Made by a program: the position numbers and the translations under genes | NCBI RefSeq assembly: GCF_000219625.1 | Contig: NC_018202.1 | Coordinates: 186,001 to 250,000, forward strand | Source of the DNA: Zymoseptoria tritici IPO323 | Taxonomy: Eukaryota > Ascomycota > Dothideomycetes > Mycosphaerellales > Mycosphaerellaceae | Length of the DNA stretch: 64,000 nt | Reading direction: 5' to 3' | Shown here: positions 11,879 through 24,658 of the stretch, piece by piece | Numbering within the stretch: position 1 is the first letter of the stretch | Layout of the letters: each line of letters starts with the position of its first letter | The notes under the pieces: generated by a model | What the model saw: only the letters and a program-made list of their open reading frames with translations | Database searches by the model: none | What the model was told of the DNA's origin: nothing

Positions 11879-11952
11879 TTCGAAGCTCGAAGTTCGAGAT
11901 TCGAGATTCGAGATTCGAGATTTAAGATTTAAGATTCGAGATTCGAGATTTC
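11879..11952. repeat. Heptamer tandem tract (GATTCGA type)
   Basis: About nine head-to-tail copies of a GATTCGA/GATTTAA-type heptamer lie inside the TIR element. Confidence 0.7.
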
Positions 11953-12198
11953 GATAACGTACCTCCCTCGAGGCATATCTTTATTAATAACGAAGAAAGA
12001 TAGCTACCTATATAGCGAGTACTTCTACGCCTTATAAAGTATATAGAAGAGTAGAATACGTCGTAGAAGGCCGGCCTCCTATATAGGAAGAGGCTGCCTT
12101 TCGAAGTAGGCATTTCTTAGAGGAGAAGGTATTTTGCGCTAATGCGATTTTGCGATTTTACGCTAACAGAATTTCCGAACTTCCGGACTTGGCCACTT

Positions 12199-13360
12199 AG
12201 GGCCTACCTAGTCGTCAACAATTGACGACGGTCGTCAAAAGTCGACGACACCAGTCCCGCGGCAGCCACGTCGTTCCTTCGCCTGTTCGACGCTGTGTTG
12301 AAATCATGGACTAGTTCCTGGCGGGCCTGTCAGTCCACGGCTTCATGTATCCGAATGGGTTTATGACCTTCAGCAGAACCCAAATGGCACTTCTTTCGTT
12401 CGCGTGTGCACCTCCATCATCGCGCCGCGCGGTTGCGTATTGTCTCCCACTTTTCCACGGCCGTGCGTGCTGTCAATCTAGTAAAGCAACTCCTCCAATT
12501 TTTCATGTGTCACCGAGTAACAAGCGTGAGTGGCGTATGTCGGGGAGGTAATGGCAACTGCGATGCGGATAGCGATCGAGGTAGCCTCGTGAGCGCGGTT
12601 GACCGGAGTAGTGATGTGGATGATGAAGTGCTTCGAGGTCGGCAGCACGGACGAGGACCGAGGCGAATTGTCCAGTGCTGGCAAAGGTGATTGCGGGAGC
12701 AGCGGCGCGGAGGATGGATTGGATCGAAGTTTGAGCCAGGTCGTGAACCCGGCAGAGCTCGGACATGGGGCAGGCAATGTGAATGCGCACTCCAGCAACC
12801 ATACGAGCTCTTCGTCTCTGCACTGGACTGCACAGTAGCGAAACCGTAGGCAAAATCGCCACGAGCGCACAAGTCATACTTGGATTCATCGCGGGATTTG
12901 TACAAAGATCCGAAAAGTATAGACAGATCCTGCCTATTTTCATTATCCAGGACAGTTCGCTCCACCGTCACCGTAGAAGAGAAGTGTTATTGTATCCTTT
13001 CTCAAAGTACCGCTTGACTAGTTATTGTCCATCATTTCTACTCCATCATCCTGCCCAGCTTGCCAACAGATTTTACCCCGCGAATCGTTGATCGGACGCA
13101 AAGTTGTACTTGGAATCGGGGACGGAATCAAGATCGCGGCGGCTCGTGTCGTGTGGCAGGCGATACGGGTCAGGGAGGGTGAAAGCGAGAGCATGGCTTC
13201 GCCGGCGGAGAAGGGCGTGGATGAACCATCACAATAAAGAAGCACCAACCGACGGCTCAGCGAGCGATGTGATGTGCGACATAAATGCGAGAGGTTGAAG
13301 CTTTGTAGGTGATGCGGTGGTAGTTTGGGCAGAGTTTGAGCCGGTGTGTCCGTCTTTGGA
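12199..13360. other. Unassigned; minus-strand frames
   Basis: A palindrome of the CGTCAA...TTGACG type lies at 12212-12230. Minus frames at 12478-12870, 12503-12943 and 12510-12971 overlap each other. The first has a coding-like amino-acid mix and remote, unconvincing resemblance to the 38.6-kb gene family. No intact gene is supported. Confidence 0.3.
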
Positions 13361-13382
13361 ACATTTCACCCTGAGGGAAACG

Positions 13383-13455
13383 GTCGTCAACTTTTGACGC
13401 CCATTTCAGCCTGAGGCAACCATATCGTCAACTTTTTGGACCATCGTCAACTTCG
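13383..13455. promoter_or_regulatory. CGTCAA/TTGACG palindrome cluster 1
   Basis: 13383-13402 is an imperfect form of GGGCGTCAA-N3-TTGACGCCC. It is followed by the short palindrome GCCTGAGGC (13409-13417) and two further CGTCAACTT half sites (13426 and 13445). The same association of the long palindrome with GCCTGAGGC or GCCTCAGGC recurs at 19.6 and 24.4 kb. It could be a protein-binding site or a repeat end; no function is proven. Confidence 0.45.
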
Positions 13456-13459
13456 GCCA

Positions 13460-16010
13460 GCTCAACGACACATTTACGACACAACTTTCTGCATACTAAA
13501 CAAGATATCTTCTAGTGAGCATCATATCGAATCGGCAAAATATGAAATCTTGCTGCCCTCCTCAAGATGCGTCTTCGTCCATCCGGATTTAAGCCCTCGC
13601 CGCCACCCCGACGCGACCGAGGAAGTCGCAAGAGTGAGAAGCGCCGTGTCGCCTGTACCATCAGGGTCAAGTTGTTGGAAGCGGCATGTTCTCGATGCTT
13701 GCGTGAATGCGAACTAATTGTGAAGATGACGCGGACGGGCAGCAGCGAATCAGCACCAAACGAGTTCATCAGGAGCAGCGCATTCTATGCGACTGGAGCT
13801 GGACAATTCTTCTACCCATCCTTTCCATCTCGACTTCGTCCCGCGACTCCGGCTCACCGCCGAACGCCAAAAATACCGAGTAGACATTCTCCATCGATCC
13901 ACGACCATCTCATCTCCCTCGCTCACCACCGTGCTGCACAGCGCGCGAACGAAGCCATCGAAGCAAGAGTCGGCAGGAGAAAGCACGCGAGGAGAAAGAA
14001 AGCACGCAAAAAGGACGACGCAACAGCAGAAATGGGGACAGACAGCCGTAGATGTCCTGGGGTGACGCGAACAGCAGGGACAAATGCAGGTAGATACTGT
14101 AGCGTACGAGAACAAGTCAGAGCAGTACCCGCTGTGCCCAGTGTACTCCTAGTACTGGTCTTCCACTTTTCACTAGGTCGTCAAATGTTGACGAGATGCT
14201 GCAGTCACAACCGAGCAAGGATCGACATCACGGAACCGAGAGAGAGCGTCTGGGGCGAGCTTCGAAAGAGGTAGGACAGTTCCGCGCTCACGCTCATCAG
14301 CTCAAGCACTACCTGTAGCGAACGCGTTGTTCATATTCAGACTTTTTGGTTTTCTGATGCATACATGCACCCTGCTGATAACCTGCCGGCATTGAGGCAT
14401 GAAACTTGCCAACGAACTTTCCCGCATTGCAGCATCTCGACGACATCTCACACAAGACCAAGATGCGACTCCAGCGTACAGAACTCGAGGCGAAGGTGGG
14501 ACTGGTAGGAAAGCGGAAAGACCGTCTCTTATGAGCGCAATGCATCCGGTTCTGTTTGGAATGCTATGCCATCAGCATTGTTCGGACCGACACGGGAAGC
14601 TCAAGGAATCGAAGAACTCGGCGAACTTCCCATGCTCGGGCAGAATCTAATCAAATGCACTCGCCAAGCATGCGAGGACGAAAGTGTGAGCGCTGCAGAA
14701 TGCCACCAAGATCAAGGCCGAGTGTGAAGCGTCTTTCCCTGTCCTTAGCTGAACGGCAAAATGCACCAGCCCAATCATTACACTTCCGCCCAGGATCTCA
14801 ACATCCTTTCGCCCCACTTAACGGAAACACAACCGGAGAAGACGACGACATTGATCGAATCCCAAGGCTCCGATCCTTCCTCGCGGCGATGTGAAAGAGC
14901 GACGAATCGGGCGCCGATGTCGGTGTAGGTTGTTTGGCGCTTTGTGTCTTCAATCGTTCGCGGATTATTCTGGCGTTGCAAGTCGATCTCACGGTAAGAG
15001 ACTCGGATTGTACAAGGTACAGTCGCTTGTCACGCTTCTAGCACCGCGAGAAGTGGAGCCGTCCGGGGTGGAGATCTCACGCTCAATCGAATACAGCGTT
15101 AACTCTGATTTCACTCGTGGTCGATCCTGGACAATGCCATTCATCCGGATGATGAGAGCAAGTTCGAGCTTTTCTAAGAGCTGCAAAACGCAGACCCATG
15201 CTTATCCTCAGGGAATCGAAGGCAACCGAGGAAAGACTCGGGATAGCAGATGCCCCCACGGCGCCTAGATCGGCATTCTGCAGCGCGATTTCGCCCTCGG
15301 CATCGACCTGTCCCTTCTACCTGACACGGTATAGCTTGGCTTTTGAACGCATTGCTGGACTTTTCTCGCTCGCCTATGGACTTGCAGACGTAGCGACGCA
15401 ATCAGCCTGCGGGATATATCGGGACGTAGGAAAGTCATCGAGAAATGTTCACCCACTCCCCGGTTCTCGGGCGCGACGTCTCCCCAGTTCTAATCCGTCG
15501 CTACGAAGAAGAAGCTCGTTTTGAGGCCACTTACGAATCATCTACAAACTAACCCTGGCTAGCAAGAAAAGTCTTGGTTGGAACTGGAATCCTAGCATTG
15601 CACGTATCCGAGGAGGATCGAAAACGTTTATGCAGCACGCTTTAGCGTATCTCGCTAGGGAGACTAGTTTGTCTTCGACCGAGTAGTGCGTTTGGCTGGA
15701 CAGGCGCGGACCTGTTCCGAGGATGGCTTGCGCCGCCAAGGATACACCTCCCGCGCTGTTTGTGCCTGTGGATAACGCCGCCGTCGCCGTCGGCGACGTT
15801 CCCGAGAACAACACTCTAGACTCGACCGCCGAGCATCGACTTCGACATCTCCGCAATTACCGCAGAAAGCGTCGATGTTGGTAACAGGTGGAAGGAAATG
15901 GGCGGAGATGGAGTTGTACGAGTTGAGGGACTCCTGTTCGCCAGGATTGGAGGGCGAGATACAACAGCAGGAGCGAAGTCAAAGACAGTTGGGGTGGGGA
16001 GATGGCACTC
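13460..16010. other. Unassigned region with short frames
   Basis: The longest frame is 13567-14274 plus (235 codons, arginine and serine rich), overlapped by other long frames on both strands. A CGTCAA-N3-TTGACG dyad is at 14179-14193. The minus frame 15542-15856 has a plausible protein-like composition but no known motif. No introns with branch points could be placed convincingly. Confidence 0.3.
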
Positions 16011-16015
16011 TTCGG

Positions 16016-16290
16016 CCGTGAAGGAGGGTAGACTGAGGCGCTGCGTAACCTGCAGCTGCCGGTGCTACTAGCTCGTTAGGGAGGGATGAGGGGAGGCGAC
16101 ATCCATCGGTGGTGAATGAGGGTAGGCTGAGGCGCTGCTCGATCTGCCGCTGCTGGTACTGCTCGTCAGGGAAGAATAAGAAGGGACGACATTATCGGTT
16201 ATGAAAGAGGCTGGACAGGGCGCTGCGTGACACGGCTGCTGCTGCTGCTGCTAGCTCGCTGTTGGGGAAGAACGAGGGGTGGAGGAGAGA
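16016..16290. repeat. Tandem repeat of about 90 bp, three diverged copies
   Basis: The anchor GGCTGAGGCGCTGC (or close) recurs at about 16028, 16122 and 16210, giving periods of 94 and 88 bp. The third copy includes a GCT-rich stretch. On the minus strand the units encode serine/proline/glutamine-rich peptides. Confidence 0.6.
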
Positions 16291-16299
16291 CCGGCCGGG

Positions 16300-17360
16300 A
16301 GGAGGAGGAGGAGTATGATGATTTGATGAGGGGTAGAGCTCCGGTCGTCCCATCAATAGACAGATCACAGGCTGCACACGACGATGACGCCGACGGTGAT
16401 GCCTCCGAGCTGGATACACACACGAGCCGGACGACAACCGCAATCAGGACGGTCAGAACTGCCAGCAGAGGACAAAGCTACTTGAAACGCCTCCGAATGC
16501 AACAAAGCGAGTCGCGACTTCTTTCTGCGTTCGATGAACTCGAAGAAAGTACACTTCCAGGACCCCGACTATGGCATATTGCTCAACCATTGTCTAACCG
16601 TCGAGCAGATTCCGGATCGCAGCCACCAAATTTTGCATAGTCGACGCCAAGCAAATCTTCGTCGTCAGCTTTATGGCTACTATCCCGGTCCTCTGCTCCA
16701 CATACTACATAGCGAAGGCATTCGGAGTCCTCATGTCGGGTTGACGTTCAGGGAGCGTAGTTTGATAAAGCTCCTGGTGGTTCGCCATGGCCACGTAGTT
16801 ACTCTCCCGCGGAAAACCATTACAGAAATGTATCCCGGCAGTCCCCGTCGCACCCGGAGTCCTCTTGATCCGAGGCAGCAAGCTCCTGGGCGGCCGTGGC
16901 AGCAGCAAAAGACCTGCTCGTCCGTCCTTGGGTCTAGAGAGGATCGCGAGTCCTCTGCATAGCGAGGTTACCTCCGATCCTTGCTACCTCTACTGTGGCT
17001 TCCCTCTTCCTCTAGCACGTCTAGAATTAACTTGTCACGGCCTAGAGAACGACAGTCGCAATCGATCATAACGACTCGCTTACCTCCGTGCCCTTGAACG
17101 AATCTAGAGCATTACCGCCGCGCGACTGCAGTGAACGACCGTCGAGGCTACCAGCCTCTCCGTCGCCTGTCAAACCTATCTTTAATCTGACCGATGTCAT
17201 AATTTTGCCCTTCTATACCCTCGCTACTACCGGAAGCAACAAGCGCCGCAACGACATATCACAAACGAGAAGAGAATGTGGGCCGTCGGAGGAGAGGAGT
17301 AGGTGGCGCCTCTGTGGTTCAAGAAACGCCCGAGGAGTCTTTCGTTGCGTCGCCTTGTCC
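16300..17360. other. Plus-strand coding-like frames, unassigned
   Basis: Frames 16227-16640 and 16534-16962 overlap. The second contains a histidine/leucine-rich stretch with good protein composition (around QLYGYYPGPLLHILHS). No domain is recognised and no gene model is supported. Confidence 0.3.
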
Positions 17361-17369
17361 AAACACATC

Positions 17370-17437
17370 CTACGGAAGGGAAGCTCGCAGCTGTGCGTGA
17401 CAAGAAACACACGCCGCAGATACGAAACGAGCCTGCG
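17370..17437 (+). pseudogene. Repeat-family coding module 2, copy at 17.4 kb
   Basis: A plus frame encodes KLAAVRDKKHTPQIRNEPA, matching KLAAVREKKPTPQTQNE at 56366-56428. DNA identity is about 75 percent with no shift of frame, so this is a diverged coding repeat. No domain is recognised. Confidence 0.5.
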
Positions 17438-17439
17438 TT

Positions 17440-19540
17440 CTTGTATGAGAACTCGGAATCGATTCATACAGTATACGGCAAAGGTACTGCAAGCGCCAAT
17501 CGTTGAACGGTGTGTTCCGTAAGATATTGCAGAGTCTAATAGCAATAATGCAGATGGTAACGCCTATCCGCATGTATGTGGAAGATCAACAGCATAGGCG
17601 GAGGAACAAGGAGGCGGCGGCGGCGGCGGAAGTCTTGCCTTTGTGATCCCTCTAGAGTCGGTTGGCGATCGGACTTTGATGCAGAGTTTAGCGTTCTCAA
17701 TGATCCTGGTTGATATCTATCCGGTGCATGCGTCAGACCGATCGTTTTGGCATGCTCCTAACAAGCTTGCAGATGCGCGAGAAAGCCCGGGACGGACGTC
17801 CAGAAGCTCGCCGGAATCCTGCCAGACTTCCTTCGCCTATCCGAAAGCGGCCAGAAGCAGCTACGGAATAAGGCCGACGCCTCTTTTAGACAAGGATCGA
17901 GACAAGGTCACTTCAGATTCAACAATGTCCGCGACAATTTCCAATCCTGACAGCTGGGAGGAGATGGAATAAATTCCATCTACAAAGGACTGGCCTCGCC
18001 TAGACGCAATCATGATGCAGGAAGACTTTACTTCTGGGCCACGACGCATACTATCAAGAGAACAAGTGTTCAGGAGCTGCTTCTCACTATCAACGAGGTC
18101 CAGAGCTCGATGTCTCCTCTTGCTTGACTCGCGAAATCAGCCTCCATCCTCGATCGATCATCCTCCCGTGGCTTGATCCAACCCAGCCGCTCGCGAATGT
18201 AAAGCTACCCCATCGTTGTTGGACATGGCCTCCGCGGTCTCACCGCTTATCAAGCAACCTGGGCTCACAATGCCTGAACCTCCAGATCGATCTCTTCTCC
18301 GCGCTCGTGGTGCCCGGGCCGGAAAAGCGTGAGGCCGGGTGAATGGGGGACGTGAAGCGTGTGCGCAGCTCCTCGCAGACACGGCTTAAAGTCGCCGCAG
18401 CTTGCGATGCGAGCGGAGAGGATTGTGAAGATTGTTTCCACGTTGACGTCTTGGTCCAGGCGAGGAGCTTCCTTTGCGGGTGACTTGTGTTCGAGTTCCC
18501 CGTTCAAGTCGAAGATGGAGTTAGAAAAGTTGTGTCATGTCCTTTTTTCGCTGCGATGATGTCAAGCAAGGGGACGGATTGTCGACTACATCCCGTTTCG
18601 ATGACCGGGAGCTGATGCTGATCGGAGCAGGTGCGTACATGGTCGTTTTTCCTGCCGAATCCGATGCCAGAATTGTGGCGGCTTGAAGGGCTGGAAACTG
18701 GACGTCTTTGCCGGGCTGCGAAGCATGGAAGAGATTCCCACCAGGAGTTCCATCACTACGAGTCGTATCGGCACCGCCGACAGTCTGCCCACGCGATACC
18801 CCTCTCGGGATCGTGCGATCTCTCTTCCGACACTTTCCTTCAGCGACAACAGCTCCCCTCTGTGGTTCTTCGCTCGGAAATCTTCTTACTCACCGCTACG
18901 CTCCTCCACCTCATCGAACTCAAACAGACCCACAACTCGCGTCCAACTGTCCGCGTTGTACCATTGAGCTGAGACCGGCCCGCTTAGAATACGCCTCTCT
19001 AACGTCTGCAGTGGAGAATTGGCACACCACACAATGATAGTTTCTACGGAAGCGCTCAACGGCAACCTGACGCACACGGGTAGCTTGCTTTCCTTCCATC
19101 AGCATGACGAAAGACCAACATACAATAGACTCCTGGGCTGATCTTCAATGTCAAGCTTCCGCATCAACTCGAAGACAGCATTGCCAAAGTCTTCTCTTTT
19201 CAAGCAATGAACGGCAACGGCAGATCTTCCCCAGTCTATCGGGATGGACGCTGGAGAATGTAACGGACGAAAGACAGGCTTGGAATACCCACACCCATCA
19301 CCACCAAGTCCATCACCAAAATGCATCACCAGGCATTAGCAAAGCCAAGAGCCACGGGCTACCGGCTAGCCTGGGCGTCATCTGCAAGCAGGCATCGTCT
19401 CGAAAACAGCTTCGCCCAAGACCTCTCGTGCGACGCCTTGAACAAGGCGGAGAGGAGTCTTACCTTACTGCCATCTCGTCGCCGCCGTGTTGGACTAGCA
19501 GTGAAGAGATGCACACGAGAATGAAGAAGATCGAATAGAC
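17440..19540. other. Gene fragments, minus strand favoured
   Basis: Minus frames 17861-18049, 18265-18507, 18586-18849, 18920-19105 and 19099-19329 have protein-like composition and lie in series, as expected of a decayed or intron-containing minus gene. No motif is recognised. Plus frames overlap all of them. Confidence 0.3.
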
Positions 19541-19553
19541 CTCTGCTCTGAAC

Positions 19554-19670
19554 GGGCGTCAACTTTTGACGCCCATTATGTAAGCAATCCAAACTGTCGT
19601 CAACTAAACCGGGTAGGTACCAGGAATGGGCGTCAAGTTTTGACGCCCGTTTCTGTTTCTGCCTCAGGCA
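19554..19670. promoter_or_regulatory. CGTCAA/TTGACG palindrome cluster 2
   Basis: Two perfect-arm copies of GGGCGTCAA-N3-TTGACGCCC lie at 19554-19574 and 19628-19648, with a lone TCGTCAAC half site between them (about 19597-19604). The 10-bp palindrome-like GCCTCAGGCA follows at 19661-19670. The arms could form 9-bp hairpins or bind a dimeric protein. Confidence 0.55.
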
Positions 19671-19679
19671 TATGCAGTG

Positions 19680-22600
19680 TATCAAGCAACGTACCCTCTG
19701 CTTATCATGACGCGGTTATGCCGCCTAGATCGGGATCCGGAAGCGTTAAATGCAGGATCTTAGGCTTGCCCTAACGAGGTAGCCTGCGTTTGGCGTCTCG
19801 AACGAGGTAACAATGTTTTCGATCTGGCCGCGGACTTCGTCCAGCCCGTCCGAATTCATCGCGGGCTCGCCGCTTCTACCAACTTGACAGAGATTAATGC
19901 GTCCACCGAAGGAGTTCAGGAACAACGCAGACGACCCGCCCGGAGGGCCAGAAACATCGTCTAAAGGACGTGGACGATGAGACGAACGATCGAGGTGGCT
20001 TGAGCGCGGCTCCAAGGCGCTAGACTTCACGGTCCTTTGCCGCGTCCTCGAATGATCGACAGATTGGTCTTCTTCGACTTTCTTGGATGGTGCGAGAGTG
20101 TACGCTGGTCCTGCACGTCTTCGATTTTACACGCCCATCCACGACAAGATACTCTCCTTGCTGATATCAGTGAATCCATTGTTGATCTGGCGCCAACAGA
20201 TTCGATAACGACAGCTCTCGCGATGTATCTGGCTCGGCGAGATTCCGCAATCCCTCTCGACGATTCCCTTACCCACCGCGCAAGCATCAGAACTTCTCGC
20301 GCCCGGCCCCATCCTATGCCATCCTTTCGCATCCGGTGCTTTGACAGTACCTTGGCCATCTGGCTCTTCATTGACCTCGTCTACGCCTCCTCCAAGTGTG
20401 TCATGCGATGCGTGGTGAAGAGACCAGAGTCTTTGCTGAAACCTTGAGGTTGCTCCGACTAAGCCAATGCAGCTCTGATACACTGTTAGTGCCAGGGCGG
20501 GTGCCGTTCTTGGCAGTCTTGGTACCGAGCATGACGACGTCTCAGGAAAAGAGGGAACCACCCCTTGCTAGTGCAGCCAGTCTCATCGTCGAGCTGCAGT
20601 TCTGGAGGCAGGACAATGACCCTGAATCTCTCGACACTGTACCACTCGACACCGAATCACTCCAGTGATGTCGCCCCAACACTTAAGTTTAGCTGCCAAA
20701 ACAGCTGTTAGAGTTGCTACGACTCTTCAATGCGAGCAGAAAAATGCAGGAAGGCCAGTGGATACGTGGATCACGATTTGATGGAGACAGCAAGTTGCAG
20801 ACATTGGGCAGTCTGCTGCTGGTCACTTTACTAATCATGGGCGTACTGGCGCGGTCCAGGGTGAGGACGATGAGGGAAAAGTCGATAACAACGGGAGTAT
20901 CCACATTCGAAGTCACAACCATGGTTGACCCTTCAGATCGAACACCCAGAAGACATGAAACACTTAGGCATGGGATATCGCTCCTTCATGCAAGCCATCG
21001 CCGGCATTCCGGTCGGTTGCGAGTGCGGCGATGTACGACGTCATATCGGTCCAGACTACGAGAGAGCTGCAGTCTTTGGGATTCAGAAGGCCTCTCCGAG
21101 GAGTATGAAGTTGACGCCGCCGCTGTGCAGTCCGTTACTACCGAATCATCCTGATGCGGATGAGACTCGAACTTGCTGGTTGCTCCGCAGAGCTCGTTCC
21201 GCAGAAGCGACGTTGCCCTTGATCCAGGAGCAGCTCATTGGAAGATAAGGAGGTAAATAAAGCAGAGATCTCGTGGCCGCCGTCTAATAACCCTTAAGAA
21301 CGAATGGAAGATTCTTACAGACACACATGCATCGACAAGACCCCTCGGTCGTCGCCAGTTCCCTTTGGATTCCTAGCAAGCAGAACGCTTGGTCTGGGTC
21401 GTCCTGGATGCTGACGATCCAGGGAAATACCTTCCGTATTGGCGATGAACCCAAGCTTGTCCATGAGATGCAGCTGGACAGCGACAGGCCGTGGAAGCAT
21501 CGTCTGGGCCATCATCGAAAGGACGCTCACCAGCACAAATCATGTTCCCTTGCTGAGGTCGAGAACGCGCTTCAAGATCCCCGGCGGCATCATGTCCGTG
21601 TCTGTGCCGATGGGCGTACGGGAAGAAGGAGACGGACTGGCAGACTATGTCTCATCGACTGCCGCATCGAGTCTGCGGTGGATACATTGAGCAGAACTCT
21701 CATGCTGCGTTACGCACTTGGTATGCAAAAGAATCGAAGACTTCTCCTTGGAAGTGCTCAAGCGGACCCGAAGCTCCCGACATAAACTTCCTTGTCAGCC
21801 AACAGTACCGTCCTGTCCGAAGTTCTGAAGCAAGCCTCCTGCTTTCTCCATGTCTGTCTCTTCGCCGGGCAGCTATCCGCCACCGATCACAGCGGATGAC
21901 CCACCACTATGCGCCACACTTCGACGACTGCTTCTTATCCACATCATTGACATGGGGGTCAAAGTCTGGAGCTGATGAACAAATCTGCTCAACTTTTCCT
22001 GCTGTTGCCTGCTCGCCCACGGTATTCACAGCATCTGCAGCCGACGAACAAATCTACCGAGCGATCGAGCTCGCACAGGACACTCGAAATCAACACCAGC
22101 ACATTCGACGCAGAGAATTCCAAGCCCAAATCACGGAGAACAGCGCGACCTCGCCGCAGAACTCGACGGTGAGCCTGGCAAGAAAACTTGAAATGCTCGA
22201 CGATGACAGCTAGCACGGGAAGGGCCTCTTCTTCCAAAGATTAGAGCCTCCATCGGAATGCTCCTGGCTTCCTACGCATCACATCTCGGTCGGATTGTCA
22301 TTATATCCACATCTCCACATGTTTTGACTCCCCACTGTATGGGTTGTGCTTGATCGATCGGCCATGAACACCCATGGGGCGATGCGAAGCCCGCATCATC
22401 AGCAGCGACGGATCTCCGACGGCGGAAGATCAAGCATCCCATTCCTTCTTCAGGGTTCCCACATCACACATTCGACTCCGCCCGGCTCCCACTACTCCTG
22501 CATCTCGAAGTCCTCGCACTCGTCTGCTTTAACTAGCACCAGTACCACGATGCAGAACACAAGTCCGCCCGGACACCACTGGCGATGCTACCGACAGAGA

Positions 22601-24390
22601 CTTTTCCTTGCACGGTACTTACCAAGTGACCCGTCGGTCCAGAGCTTCGCTCTGCGCCTCTCCAACTATCCTTCGCTCGATCATCTCACGTTGAATGGCC
22701 GTGCTTCTCCTTTTATTAGCCTGAACGATACCGAGTCGTTCAACCGGACTCAACTGTTCAGCAGCGTTGAGCTGCCCGATAAATCTACAAATCTACTTCG
22801 GAGTAAAACGTTGTCTTCCCTCACTCCCACGATATCCCGAACTTCACACCGCTGTCCTGCACCTCGCTCTGTGCGTCAACAGCCGCGCCTTCTCCGCTAG
22901 AGATGGCATCGTTACGGGATAGTCGTGCTGCTGCAATGACGTCTGGCGAGCTGCACACCGAAACGCTGTTTTCCCTGACCAGCGACTTCAGCACTCGCAG
23001 TGTCGGTACCCGCGACTATACACTAGTCATCTAGGCAGGGCCCTGTCGCCGTATTATAAGCAAGACCTCCGACCACAGAGTTCTTCGCCGAGTCGAAAGA
23101 AGCCACATACATGTATCGACACCATCTCACGTGTGTTCTCCTACGTCTTGCGCATGCACTGCGTATCCTCGACCTCCTAACGACCCTTCCGCAGCCGTTC
23201 CGCCTCTGGGACCCGCCAACTAAGCTCTGCCTGGTTGTCTTCTTCTTAAATCTCCGCTCGCAGACATCACTTCTAGTGATTTGTCCCTCCCGGTACGACG
23301 AACACGAAGCTAAAGCTGAAGAGAAGCTCTGCAAAGCTGCCACGTCAATGCATACTATAGCTCACACAACACACCACCACTACCCGGAAGCCCTGAACTT
23401 TATCCCTGTATCGTTATCTGCGAGTACTCGCGGATCTGCTCCCAGGCAAAACATTTATCATGGCACCTTTTTGATTCTCGGTATTCTCATCACTCTACAG
23501 TCCACACCCTAGAAGTGCAATCGCTTCCCTAAAGCTCATCGCTGAATCTACAGCTCTCGCAGGTCTCCGTACCGATGACGAGGACGACTCCGGACACGAG
23601 CAAAGAGAACCGGTCGCAATTCCGATCACTCAAAGCATATCCGCGAGACCTCCGGTCCGGCGTGTGAAATTAGCCGCATGATAGCTTTCTCCTCCTCGAC
23701 GACATGGACACCCGAGGCACTCTGCGCCACGTACCGTATCCGGCGAAGAGGAAGATAGCACGTTTGTACAGCGATCACAAGGAGGTGAAGACAATATAGA
23801 CCGACCGGCGCGAAGTCTCCTTCTAGGGAGAACGGCAGGCTGACGGGGAATCGTCAGTATTAGCGATACAACCGACGAGGATGGCGAAGTGGAGGGCGGA
23901 GAGAGTGGAGCTGGTGTCTTTGGCTTGTCACCAGACAGGTAGGTCCGGTCTGCGAGGAGGCCAAGTCAACGTCACAAAGCCAAGGGGGTACAGCACCCAC
24001 TCTCGCACTTTGTGATGAAAGCATCATGTAGGTTGGAATCTTCATCTCCCGAGCGTGCAACAGTGTATCCTTTAACAGCTAATCGAGGTCCAGTCACGGC
24101 GATGGCACGAGCTTAATACGGCGCTTGCGGAGCAGTTGATTCATTACAGGGTACTGCTAGCGATGCAGTTGTCCTCCTGCAGACTTCCGTCTTCGACGAT
24201 TCCGAGCCAGAAATCTCAACAGACACGGAGCTGGTCTCGGTGGGCCGTGGGATAAGTGCTGCGTGATTATCATGCATCGTGAAAAAGCACCCACATCTCC
24301 ATGTCTGCATAGGAGATATGCAGGATGTGGGCGGGAGGTATAAAGGAGGTGCTGAACGGCCGTTGTGGGTGCAGGCTGTGATCAAGTGGA
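19680..24390. other. Long gene-poor region with short coding-like frames
   Basis: Plus frames at 20037-20447, 20925-21248, 21647-22213, 22346-22900 and 23111-23512 have protein-like composition in parts; the end of 21647-22213, for example, has an acidic/glutamine helix. They are short, end without conserved motifs and are overlapped by minus frames. They may be exons of decayed genes. No confident product can be given. Confidence 0.3.
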
Positions 24391-24393
24391 AAC

Positions 24394-24520
24394 GGGCGTC
24401 AACTTTTGACGCCCGTTTTTGACGCCCAATTTAATCATGCCTGAGGCAGGAGCAAAAACGAGCGTCAAAAGTTGACGCCCAATTTTGGGCGTCAAAAACG
24501 GGCGTCAAAATTTGACGCCC
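24394..24520. promoter_or_regulatory. Dense CGTCAA/TTGACG palindrome cluster 3
   Basis: Full palindromes lie at 24394-24414 and 24500-24520. A near-full inverted form is at 24461-24480, single arms at 24421-24427 and 24487-24493, and GCCTGAGGCA at 24439-24448. The cluster ends about 140 bp before the ATG of the 684-codon gene, so an upstream regulatory role is possible. The arrangement could equally be a nested or palindromic repeat element. Confidence 0.5.
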
Positions 24521-24658
24521 GTTGCAGCCGTGTTGCATCGAACCGCCCAGCACTCACCACGCTTCCGCCGGCCGCGGCCCTGCAAACATTGACACGAATG
24601 CACAACTCCTTCGCCATTCCATCTTCTTCATCCCGCGTCCTCTTTCGGGTCGGTCGTA

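Larger units (their letters stand above)
11545..12198. mobile_element. TIR transposon (MITE-like), RIP-altered
   Basis: 65-bp inverted repeats at 11549-11613 and 12130-12194 match at all but about three positions; both begin GGCCAAGTCCGGAAGTTCGG. They extend about four bases further out if C/T differences are allowed. The interior is rich in TpA and poor in CpA/TpG and has no transposase frame, so this is a non-autonomous DNA element or the remains of one, about 650 bp long. Target duplications are not clear. A small minus frame at 11922-12113 inside it is not believed to be a gene. Confidence 0.8.

Noticed and set aside
12478..12870. Possible fourth member of the YYSxELxIS family
   Set aside because: A few shared residues (EEL, CP, LP..HF) in a similar order, but spacing differs and several frames overlap; too weak to list.
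13654..13716. Cys pattern resembling a Zn2Cys6 transcription-factor cluster
   Set aside because: Only four of six cysteines with wrong spacing, in a frame with no other support.
24394..24520. CRISPR-like array or bacterial terminators
   Set aside because: Spacing of the palindromes is irregular, the arms vary, and the surroundings are eukaryotic.
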